Source: an uncultured Christensenella sp.
GTDB lineage: Bacteria > Bacillota > Clostridia > Christensenellales > UBA3700
DNA: 64,000 bases
Reading direction: 5' to 3'
Assembly: GCA_910583735.1 (NCBI GenBank)
Contig: CAJTXS010000003.1
Location: forward strand, 62,001 to 126,000
Of the stretch, positions 8,565 to 16,389 are shown in pieces. The position numbers and the translations under genes are program-made. Under the pieces are notes generated by a model. The model worked only from the letters and a program-made list of their open reading frames with translations. It made no database searches and was not told where the DNA came from. Every line of letters begins with the position of its first letter. The stretch's first letter is position 1.

Positions 8565-9638
8565 ATGTATGTAGAGAGCGTAAAACTTAATAATTTCCGC
8601 AACTACGAGGATAAGAAGGTATCCTTTAGCGACGGTTTGAATGCAATCGTGGGTAAGAACGCTACGGGCAAGACCAATCTGCTCGAGAGCGTATATATCT
8701 GCGGGCTGGGCAATTCCGCTCGTGTGAGCAGGGACAAAGACTGCATACGCTGGGGGTGCGACGGAGCCTATATCGGACTTAAGTTAATCAAGAAGTACCG
8801 CTCTCACACCATAGACATATATATCGACTCGAGGGAGAAGAAGAGGATTGCCATAGACGGCATACCTATCAGCAGGATATCGCAGCTTATAGGCGTAATG
8901 AACGTGGTATTCTTCTCTCCCGACGAGATGAAACTCGTCAAGGACGCCCCGCAGGAGAGGCGGCGCTTTGCGGACATTTCGCTGTCGCAACAGTCGGCTA
9001 ATTATCTGTATTCCCTCTCTCGTTACAACGCTGCGCTGATAAGGCGCAACAAGTTGCTCAAGACCTTGCCTGCGGGCGAGAAATTGCGACAGTCGTTGCA
9101 GGTGTGGGACACGCAGATAGCCGCCGAAGGCGCTAAGCTCATAGCGGCAAGATACGACTTTGTAGACAAGCTCAAAGACTTTGCGCTCGAAAGGCATCTC
9201 AAGCTCACCGCGGGAGCGGAGAAGTTGGAGCTGAGCTACGAGAGCGGAATAGATATGGGCGGGGTCAAAGATATCGAGGAGACGCTCATATCCAAGCTGG
9301 CAAGCTCGTACGAAAAGGACGCGCACCTGCAATACACGAGCGTGGGACCGCACAGGGACGACATAAAGATATCGGTAGACGGCATAGACGTACGCAAATA
9401 CGGCTCGCAGGGACAGCAGCGCACGGCGGCGCTCTCGCTCAAGCTGTCCGAGATATCGCTGTTTACTCACGAGACGGGCGAGACGCCTATATTGCTGCTC
9501 GACGACGTGCTGTCAGAGCTGGATAGGGATAGGCGCAATATGTTGCTTAGGGAGACGTCGCAGTTGCAGACGATAATCACCTGCACGGAGTACGAAGAGA
9601 GCCTAGTTGCCAACATAATATCCACGGCGAGAGAGTAA
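8565..9638 (+). CDS. recF: DNA replication/repair protein RecF
   Basis: SMC-like ATPase that loads RecA at single-strand gaps. Walker A is GKNATGKT (30-37), the ABC signature is GSQGQQRTAALSLK (near residue 281) and Walker B is ILLLDDVLSELD (near 310). At 357 residues the length is normal. The initiator ATG lies one base after the rsmG stop, with GGATG close by, so expression is probably by coupling. In most Bacillota recF follows dnaN; here it is the last gene of the mnmEG-rsmG block and neither dnaA nor dnaN is nearby. Confidence 0.95.
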   Translation: MYVESVKLNNFRNYEDKKVSFSDGLNAIVGKNATGKTNLLESVYICGLGNSARVSRDKDCIRWGCDGAYIGLKLIKKYRSHTIDIYIDSREKKRIAIDGIPISRISQLIGVMNVVFFSPDEMKLVKDAPQERRRFADISLSQQSANYLYSLSRYNAALIRRNKLLKTLPAGEKLRQSLQVWDTQIAAEGAKLIAARYDFVDKLKDFALERHLKLTAGAEKLELSYESGIDMGGVKDIEETLISKLASSYEKDAHLQYTSVGPHRDDIKISVDGIDVRKYGSQGQQRTAALSLKLSEISLFTHETGETPILLLDDVLSELDRDRRNMLLRETSQLQTIITCTEYEESLVANIISTARE

Positions 9639-10095
9639 GGAGCGTTAACGCGTTATCCGCAATTGTCATTATTGCGGTAAGCAAATGCGCTAATCGATGC
9701 GGCAGCGTAACTCCCAAGCGATAACAACTCGATATCGGCAGTACTGAATTAATAGGGCGATATATCAATATATAGATTTATTAAAGGCTGAAAGACGTCG
9801 GCGCATTGACGGGTATGATATCCGTCGGTGCCTAAAGGCGATGTCGCAGTCTTTTTTACTGTGGCGAGATAAAGTAATGATTGTCGATAGAGACGCCTAA
9901 GTGCATAGTCGCGGTCGGTAGATTAAGAGTATGCGAGGCAAGAAAAAAGGAGAGCGATTTGCTGCGGTCATAGCGTGAGCCGCGCCGCCCTCTACTGATT
10001 GAAAAGTAACGGTATATCATATATGCGGCGTTGCAATGCGTCTGCCCGCAATTAGGTATATAGCTAATCAAACGGCGGATATTATGCCCCGTAAG
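9639..10095. other. Convergent intergenic stretch after recF and glpK
   Basis: About 460 bases between the two converging transcription units. A hairpin CCGCAAT with ATTGCGG around a 7-base loop (9657-9677) lies close to the recF stop but has no U-rich tail, and a GACGG...CCGTC repeat lies further on. No convincing gene was seen on either strand. Confidence 0.45.
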
Positions 10096-11574
10096 TTACT
10101 TGGCGACGGTCTGTCGCACGGCTTTCTCCCAGCCCAATATAAACTTGCTGCGCTCGCCCTTATCCATATCGGGCGTAAATATCTTCTCCGCCTGCTTATT
10201 GTCTCGCAACTGCTCGATATTGTCCCACATGCCTATGGTAAGTCCCGCAAGATACGCCGCGCCCAGCGAGGTGCTCTCCTTGACAACGGGTCGTACTACG
10301 CTGATACCCGATATGTCCGCCTGAAACTGCATGACGAAGTCGTTACAGCTAAGTCCGCCGTCCACATTGAGCGAATCTATCTTGATACCCGTATCCGCCT
10401 GAAGCGCGCGCAGTACGTCCATTACCTGATACGCCGCGCTCTCCTGCGCAGCTCTGATAATGTGCTCGCGCGTTGTACCGCGCGTGATGCCCACGATAGT
10501 GCCCCTTGCCTCGCTGTCCCAGTGCGGAGCGCCTAAACCCACGAATGCGGGAACCAAGTATACTCCGCCGCTGTCGGAGAGCGACTGCGCGATTGCGGCG
10601 CACTCTGCGTCGTCGGTTGCGGCGCGCAGCCCTTCCTTGAGCCAAGTGATTACCGCGCCGCTGGAGAATACCGAGCCTTCGAGCACATAGTCGGGGCGGC
10701 TGTCTACGCATGCGGACAGAGTGGTGACCAGTCCGCGCTTGGATATGATGTTGCGGTTGCCCGTATTCATGAGCGTGAAGCAGCCCGTGCCGTAAGTGCT
10801 CTTAATGTCGCCCGCCCTGGTGCACAGCATGCCGAACAGCGCCGCCTGCTGATCGCCCGCAATCCCGCATATGGGTATGCGCTTGCCGAACAGCTCGGGC
10901 GTGGTATAGCCGTACAGATGTCCCGAGGGGTATACCTTGGGCAATACGGACTTGGGTATGCGGAATAGAGATAGCAGTCCGCTGTCCCACTTGAGTTCGT
11001 GTATATTGAACAGCATCGTGCGCGATGCGTTGGTATAGTCGGTGGCATGTACTCTGCAGCCTGTGAGCATGTACAACAGATAGCTGTCCATCGTGCCGAT
11101 AAAGACGTTGCCGCCCGCGACATTGGCGCGGATAGCGGGCACGTTATCCATCAGCCATCTGAATTTGGTTGCGGAGAAGTATGGGTCGACCTTAAGCCCC
11201 GTCCTGTCATAGATATAGTCCTCAAGCCCCTCTTCCTTAAGGCTGTCGCACATGGGCGAAGTGCGGCGGCATTGCCACACTACTGCGCCCGCGTAAGGCT
11301 GTCCGCCCTTGTCCCATATCACGGCGGTCTCGCGCTGATTGGCTATGCCGATTGCGAGGATATCGTCTACGGATATGCCGCTGTCAGCGATTACGGAGCG
11401 CGCGGCATCGAGCTGGTTGTTCCAGATATCTAAAGCGTCGTGCTCGACCCAGCCTCTGCGCGGATATATCTGCTTAACGTCGCGTCTTGCGATGGCGACG
11501 GGCTTGCCGTCCTCGCCGTACAGTACGGCGCGGCTGCCGGTGGTGCCTTGATCGAGCGATAGAATATACTTCAT
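10096..11574 (-). CDS. glpK: Glycerol kinase
   Basis: Phosphorylates glycerol to sn-glycerol 3-phosphate in the cytoplasm. The N-terminus ILSLDQGTTGSRAVLY is the FGGY-kinase phosphate-1 loop; RGWVEHDALDIWNNQL and WQCRRTS follow as in GlpK; LEGSVFSSGAVITWLKE and LNVDGGLSCNDFVMQFQADI are the C-terminal family signatures. At 492 residues it is full length. It is the last gene of a four-gene minus-strand operon with two FAD oxidoreductases and a DUF1667 protein; the product of GlpK would be oxidised to dihydroxyacetone phosphate by them. No glycerol facilitator gene is present here. Confidence 0.96.
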   Translation of the reverse strand: MKYILSLDQGTTGSRAVLYGEDGKPVAIARRDVKQIYPRRGWVEHDALDIWNNQLDAARSVIADSGISVDDILAIGIANQRETAVIWDKGGQPYAGAVVWQCRRTSPMCDSLKEEGLEDYIYDRTGLKVDPYFSATKFRWLMDNVPAIRANVAGGNVFIGTMDSYLLYMLTGCRVHATDYTNASRTMLFNIHELKWDSGLLSLFRIPKSVLPKVYPSGHLYGYTTPELFGKRIPICGIAGDQQAALFGMLCTRAGDIKSTYGTGCFTLMNTGNRNIISKRGLVTTLSACVDSRPDYVLEGSVFSSGAVITWLKEGLRAATDDAECAAIAQSLSDSGGVYLVPAFVGLGAPHWDSEARGTIVGITRGTTREHIIRAAQESAAYQVMDVLRALQADTGIKIDSLNVDGGLSCNDFVMQFQADISGISVVRPVVKESTSLGAAYLAGLTIGMWDNIEQLRDNKQAEKIFTPDMDKGERSKFILGWEKAVRQTVAK

Positions 11575-11577
11575 ACT

Positions 11578-11931
11578 TTACTCCCTTGAGTTGACTGTCG
11601 CGACGGCTATGAGGTCGCCCTCTCCGTCCTCGCCCGCCATAATTATCTCGCCCGCCTTTATGGGCGCGGAGAGTGCGAGAGAACGCGCCGCCGCTGCAAT
11701 GTCCGCGATGCGCTCGCGCTTTACCGGCGAAGAGGTCCTTACCGCTATCACGTCCGCGTCGCCGCCCGTAATCGGCAGCGTCAGCGAGAAGTTGCGCATA
11801 GGACAGCTAAGCTCGCTTATGGCGTAGTCTCTGCCCCGCTTGCAGCCGTTGCCGGACACGGTATAGCCATCGCCGCTATGGGCGATTTCGACAGTGCATC
11901 CTCTCGGACATACAATGCAGGTTACTTCCAT
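11578..11931 (-). CDS. DUF1667 protein of glycerol-3-phosphate operon
   Basis: A 117-residue protein beginning MEVTCIVCPRGCTVEI, with further cysteine motifs (GNGCKRGRDYA and CPMRNFS) in the order typical of DUF1667. Members of this family sit in clostridial glp operons beside two flavoproteins, and the cysteines are likely to bind a metal or iron-sulfur cluster. Here it lies between the second flavoprotein gene, whose stop is one base upstream of its start, and glpK, three bases downstream. Its precise role is not established; a small redox subunit is the natural inference. Confidence 0.85.
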   Translation of the reverse strand: MEVTCIVCPRGCTVEIAHSGDGYTVSGNGCKRGRDYAISELSCPMRNFSLTLPITGGDADVIAVRTSSPVKRERIADIAAAARSLALSAPIKAGEIIMAGEDGEGDLIAVATVNSRE

Positions 11932-11932
11932 A

Positions 11933-13198
11933 TTATTCCCTCACAGATACGCATATACGACTTGCCGAGCGTAATTTGTCCGATTGCGCGGTGTTGAGCG
12001 TGAGTCGGAGCATGCAAGCGGGACGTATGCCGAGCTCGCGTTTCGAGTATATCTCCTCTCCGTCCGCCTCTACGCATATGCGACCCGAAGCGCGCTCCGT
12101 GCTCGGGCGCGCGGTAAAGGTAATTGCGCCGCTTGCCGAAGATAAGACTTGCATAGGCACGGTGTAGCGTATGCCGTCCGAGCACTCCACGGGTACGGAT
12201 TTTCCTCGCGCCGCAGCGCCTTTTAAGGCGTACAGCGCCGCGTTTCTGCCCGCGACTTCGCTCTCCAAGCAGGCGTAATCGGCAAGGTCGTGCACGTGCA
12301 GCATGTTGCCCGCGCAGAATATGCCGTCGATGTCGCTCATGAGACTGTCGTCTACTTTTGCCCCGCCGGTAGTCGCATGCAGTCCTATGCCCGCGTCGCG
12401 AGCAAGCTCCGTCTCGGGCACAAGTCCCACGCTGAGCAGCAACGTGTCGCACGGCAGCAGAAACTCGCTGCCGGCTATCGGGCGCATAGATTCATCCGTC
12501 TTAGCCGCTATTACGCCGCTCACTCTGCCGTTGCGAGAGAGTATGTCCACCACCGTGTGGGACGTCATCAGCGGTATGTTAAAGTCGTCGAGGCATTGCG
12601 CCACGTTGCGGGGCAGTCCCGAGGCGCGCGGCATTATCTCGAGCACCGCTCTCACCTTGGCGCCCTGAAGCGTCATGCGCCTTGCCATGATCAGCCCTAT
12701 ATCGCCCGAGCCGAGTATTACGCACTCTTTGCCAGCCATGTAGCCCATAATATTGACGAGCTTCTGCGCGGTGCCCGCCGTGTATACGCCCGCGCAGCGT
12801 GCGCCCGCTATACCTATCGCCCCGCGAGGTCTTTCTCTACAGCCGCATGTGAGCACTACGGCAGACGCAGCGATGCGGAAAACGCCCTCTCTGCTTACGC
12901 ATGTTACAGTCTTGTCCGCGTCCACGCGTGTTACGGCGGTATCGAGTCTGTACTCGATGCCGCGTTCGGCTGCCATGTCTATCAGACGTGCGGCGTATTC
13001 GGGGCCCGTGAGTTCGCTCTTGAAGAGCGTTAGCCCAAATCCTGCATGAATGCACTGGTTGAGTATGCCGCCCAGTCTGCCGTCTCGCTCGAGTATGAGT
13101 ACGTCCTTTGCTCCCGCGTCGTAGGCTGCGATTGCCGCCGACAGACCCGCGGGTCCGCCGCCTATAACTACCACGGAGCGATGCTCTGAATTAATCAT
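11933..13198 (-). CDS. NAD(P)/FAD-dependent oxidoreductase of the glp operon
   Basis: Flavoprotein of about 420 residues. VVVIGGGPAGLSAAIAAYDAG near the start binds FAD and CVILGSGDIGLIMARRMTLQG in the middle is a second dinucleotide fold; GGILNQCIHAGFG carries a conserved cysteine; GIFCAGNMLHVHDLADYACLE is the C-terminal FAD motif. The frame extends 40 codons upstream into the previous gene, but GGAGG lies 5 bases before the ATG at 13198, which overlaps the preceding stop (TGATG). Together with the GlpA-like and DUF1667 proteins it probably passes electrons from glycerol 3-phosphate to a downstream acceptor. Confidence 0.88.
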   Translation of the reverse strand: MINSEHRSVVVIGGGPAGLSAAIAAYDAGAKDVLILERDGRLGGILNQCIHAGFGLTLFKSELTGPEYAARLIDMAAERGIEYRLDTAVTRVDADKTVTCVSREGVFRIAASAVVLTCGCRERPRGAIGIAGARCAGVYTAGTAQKLVNIMGYMAGKECVILGSGDIGLIMARRMTLQGAKVRAVLEIMPRASGLPRNVAQCLDDFNIPLMTSHTVVDILSRNGRVSGVIAAKTDESMRPIAGSEFLLPCDTLLLSVGLVPETELARDAGIGLHATTGGAKVDDSLMSDIDGIFCAGNMLHVHDLADYACLESEVAGRNAALYALKGAAARGKSVPVECSDGIRYTVPMQVLSSASGAITFTARPSTERASGRICVEADGEEIYSKRELGIRPACMLRLTLNTAQSDKLRSASRICVSVRE

Positions 13199-14622
13199 CA
13201 TATCCTCCCCGCGACTACGTACGAGCCTGCGCCGCATTTTGTCACTTCTGTAATGGGCGCGCCCAATGTGTCCGCAATTAGCCGTATTACTTCGGGCGAA
13301 CAAAATCCCGCCTGACATCTGCCCATGCCCGCCCTCGTGCGCCGCTTGACGCCGTCGAGATCTCTTGCGCCTAAAGGACGTTTAATGCTGTCTATAATCT
13401 CGCCTTCCGTCACGCACTCGCAGCGACACACGATCTTGCCGTAGCGGCTGTCGGAAGCAATCAGCTTCGCCCGTTCGTCGTCGGACATTGCGGCAAAGCA
13501 AGGTATGCCCTTGCGGATTACGACTAAGTCTTGCTTGCGACTTGCGCCTAAGTATTGCGCCGCCTCTTTAGCTACGTGCACGGCTATTGCCGGAGCGGAC
13601 GTGAGCCCGGGAGACTCTATACCCGCCACGTTATAAAAGCCCTCTACGCTCGACATACCGATTATAAAGTCGTCTCTGTCGCTGTGCGCTCTCACTCCCA
13701 CGAACTGCGTAATTGCGCTCTTCAGCGAAATAGAAGGGACGCTCAGTCTGCCCTTGTCCGCCGCTTCCGCAAGACCTAAGGCGGTGGCGGATACGTCGTC
13801 CTTGTTGTCCGTGTCCAGCGCGGTGGGACCTACGAGCACATTGCCGTGCACCGTGGGCGCAACCAGCACGCCTTTGCCCAGCGCGGTCGGCAGCTGAAAT
13901 AGAGTGGCGTCCGTGAGATAAGACTGCGTCTTGTCGAGCAGGTAGTACTCGCCTCTGCGACCCTTTATGCGGAAGTCGCCCGCTCCCGCCATGGCTGCTA
14001 TCTCGTCGGCGTGAACGCCCGCGCAGTTGATGACAAGGCGAGCCTCGTAGCAGCTATTGTCCGAGCAGGTTACGCGCATGTAATCGCCGTATCTTGTAAC
14101 GGACGTTACGCATGTATCGAATATAAACCGAGCGCCGCGCATATAAGCTCGCTCAGCGAACGCTATCGTCATCTCGTACGGAGATACTATGCCCGACGAG
14201 GGGCTATACAGCGCCGCAGTTACGGCGGCGGATACGTTGGGATTGAGCTTGCGCACGTCGTCGCCGCTCACAATCTTAAGTCCGCTTATTCCGTTGGCTA
14301 TGCCGCGCTTAAGCAACGCATTAAGACTGCTTATCCTGTCGGTGTCGAAAGCGAGCACATACGCGCCGTTGCGACGGAAGGGGAAGTCGAGTTGCTCGGC
14401 AAGAGTGTCGAACATGGGATTGCCGAGCGCATTGAACTTGGCTTTAAGAGAGCCTATCGGGGCGTCGAAGCCGCCGTGTACTATGCCCGAATTGGCTTTA
14501 GAGGCGCCGCATGCGACGTCGCTCGCCCTCTCTATAACCGCTATGTCACAGTCGTATTCTCCGAGCGCGTCGGCTATTGCGCAGCCGCATACGCCCGCGC
14601 CGATAATGATTACGTCTTTCAT
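13198..14622 (-). CDS. GlpA-like FAD-dependent glycerol-3-phosphate oxidoreductase with BFD-type Fe-S domain
   Basis: A 474-residue flavoprotein opening with IIIGAGVCGCAIADALGEYD and CGASKANSGIVHGGFDAPIG, the DAO-superfamily pattern of GlpA/GlpO and L-2-hydroxyglutarate oxidase-like enzymes. The last 90 residues carry CRCECVTEGEI and, further on, GRCQAGFCSPEV, the four-cysteine pattern of a BFD-like [2Fe-2S] domain. First gene of the glp operon, with GGAGGAG before ATG. The combination with the second flavoprotein, DUF1667 and GlpK supports glycerol-3-phosphate dehydrogenation rather than hydroxyglutarate oxidation. Confidence 0.87.
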   Translation of the reverse strand: MKDVIIIGAGVCGCAIADALGEYDCDIAVIERASDVACGASKANSGIVHGGFDAPIGSLKAKFNALGNPMFDTLAEQLDFPFRRNGAYVLAFDTDRISSLNALLKRGIANGISGLKIVSGDDVRKLNPNVSAAVTAALYSPSSGIVSPYEMTIAFAERAYMRGARFIFDTCVTSVTRYGDYMRVTCSDNSCYEARLVINCAGVHADEIAAMAGAGDFRIKGRRGEYYLLDKTQSYLTDATLFQLPTALGKGVLVAPTVHGNVLVGPTALDTDNKDDVSATALGLAEAADKGRLSVPSISLKSAITQFVGVRAHSDRDDFIIGMSSVEGFYNVAGIESPGLTSAPAIAVHVAKEAAQYLGASRKQDLVVIRKGIPCFAAMSDDERAKLIASDSRYGKIVCRCECVTEGEIIDSIKRPLGARDLDGVKRRTRAGMGRCQAGFCSPEVIRLIADTLGAPITEVTKCGAGSYVVAGRI

Positions 14623-14731
14623 ATCTCCTCCGCTATCATTATATCACACCTTATCGATTGAGACTACCGATAATAGGCGTTAAGCGACGGAGAAAAACGT
14701 GATTTCGCTGCATTACGCGCGCCGTCGCATC

Positions 14732-14760
14732 TTGACTGAAAATAAAAAGAGTGCTAAAAT
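14732..14760 (+). promoter_or_regulatory. Promoter of the metallophosphoesterase gene
   Basis: TTGACT, 17 bases, then TAAAAT with a TGC extension. The predicted leader is about 12 bases and contains AAAAGGA. Confidence 0.75.
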
Positions 14761-14778
14761 ATTGTCGGGAAAAGGACT

Positions 14779-16008
14779 ATGAGGAAGTTAATATTCAAAG
14801 CTCAAGCGAAAAATATCATTGCGGTATTTCTTATTATGTCGCTGCTTACGGCGATACTATTTATCGCGTTAGCGGCGATAGGTGGGGCTATCGGTTACGC
14901 TGTCAATCTCAGCTATGCGCGTTCGGCGCCGTCGTACGCGACGGAGGTATCCAAGACGTGCGCGCTCGACGGTGAGGGCGATTATACTTTCACTATCCCT
15001 AAGGATAAGGAGCTGAAGATCCTTAACCTTACCGACCTGCATATAGGCGGAGGATGGGGCTCTATTCAGACGGACAGGAACGCGCTTAAGGCGATACATA
15101 CGCTTGTCAAGTATTCCCGTCCCGACCTCATCACAATTACGGGCGATACTCTCTTTCCCATAGTGTGGTCGGCAGGCACGCTCAACAACCGCAAGGGAGC
15201 CAATCTCCTCACCGCTCTGCTCGACAGTATGGAAGTGCCCTATGCGGTAGTATTCGGCAATCATGAGACAGAGGGCAACAACACCGTGCTTGACAGAGAG
15301 GAACTGGGACGCTATTATGCGAGCAAAGAGTACTGTCTCATGCAGACGGATAAGACCTATACCGACGCGAGCGGCAACGAGGTAAAGCCTTACGGCGTAG
15401 GCAACTATGTTATAAAGGTGAAAGAAGAGAGCGGCAAGCTCAATACAGCGCTCGTATTTATCGACTCCAACGACTACATGCCCGGCGCGGGCGGGCTCGA
15501 TTGGAGCTACGACAGGATACACGACGATCAAGTCGAGTGGTTTAAGCAGAAAGTGGACGCGATAAGCGAGCTAAATAAGGACGCGCGAGTACTGTCCTTC
15601 TTCCATATTCCGCTGTGGGAATACGGCGATGCCTGGACCGCCGCTATGAACGGCGACGCCGACGCTACGCTGCACTTCGGCTGGGCGGGCGAGACGGGCG
15701 GCAAGAGCTACGGCGGCAAGGAGGACAGCCACCTCTTCGACGTAATGCAAGACTTTAACAACAATCCCGATAAAGCCGACTGCGTAGGCGTATTCTGCGG
15801 ACACGACCACTACAACAACTACTCTATTACGTATAAAGGTATAAGGCTCACCTACGGCTTCTCGATAGACTATCTCGCCTACGCCGATATCAAGAATCAG
15901 TCTTGGCAGAGAGGCGGACAGCTTATCACCTTGAAGTCGGGCAGCAAGGGACTTGACTTCGACGTCAAGCCTATCATATACGAGGGAATAAAACTCATGG
16001 AAGGCTAA
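14779..16008 (+). CDS. Membrane-anchored calcineurin-like metallophosphoesterase
   Basis: A 409-residue protein with a single N-terminal hydrophobic segment (about 12-38) and an extracytoplasmic calcineurin-like domain. Metal ligands appear in order: LTDLHIGGGWG (DxH), TGDTLFP (GD), VFGNHETEG (GNHE), SFFHIPLWE (H) and FCGHDHYNN (GHxH). This pattern places it near the PhoD/Dcr2-like phosphoesterases. The substrate is unknown; a surface phosphodiester or phosphomonoester is reasonable. It is monocistronic, with its own promoter and a strong terminator. Confidence 0.85.
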   Translation: MRKLIFKAQAKNIIAVFLIMSLLTAILFIALAAIGGAIGYAVNLSYARSAPSYATEVSKTCALDGEGDYTFTIPKDKELKILNLTDLHIGGGWGSIQTDRNALKAIHTLVKYSRPDLITITGDTLFPIVWSAGTLNNRKGANLLTALLDSMEVPYAVVFGNHETEGNNTVLDREELGRYYASKEYCLMQTDKTYTDASGNEVKPYGVGNYVIKVKEESGKLNTALVFIDSNDYMPGAGGLDWSYDRIHDDQVEWFKQKVDAISELNKDARVLSFFHIPLWEYGDAWTAAMNGDADATLHFGWAGETGGKSYGGKEDSHLFDVMQDFNNNPDKADCVGVFCGHDHYNNYSITYKGIRLTYGFSIDYLAYADIKNQSWQRGGQLITLKSGSKGLDFDVKPIIYEGIKLMEG

Positions 16009-16054
16009 GCCGCCATTACGCAACGGCGATGACGTATATTGACAGATTAGCGAT

Positions 16055-16080
16055 TAGACGCCCGTTACGGGCGTCTATTT
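16055..16080 (+). terminator. Rho-independent terminator after the phosphoesterase gene
   Basis: A 10-bp perfect stem (TAGACGCCCG with CGGGCGTCTA) closes a TTA loop and is followed by TTTCAAT. Confidence 0.8.
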
Positions 16081-16389
16081 CAATAACGCGTTATATTCTG
16101 TCTGTCTGCTTCCTGAACATTTTTGTAGAGTCTATTATTGATTTTAAGCGTAATTCTGTTGGATGTTGCGACGGTAGCTACAATATTCGAGCCGTCGTCT
16201 ATAGACGAAGCTAATTGCTTAGGCAAAATTAAAAAATTGAAAATCACGCAAGTATTCGTACGCAAAATAAAATTCGGCGTAAAAAAATTGATTGCAGCAG
16301 GCTTAATGTCTGCGCCGAGATGACATCGATATAAGCGTTGCCTATATTCAGCTACGGTAAAGCTGCGAGCATACTTGCGGGCTTTTATA
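16081..16389. other. Intergenic stretch between converging genes
   Basis: About 310 AT-rich bases. Short frames on both strands lack ribosome sites and overlap one another. Nothing else recognised. Confidence 0.45.

Noticed and set aside
9657..9677. Terminator after recF
   Set aside because: The hairpin has a 7-base loop and no T-run, so it was left as a plain inverted repeat.
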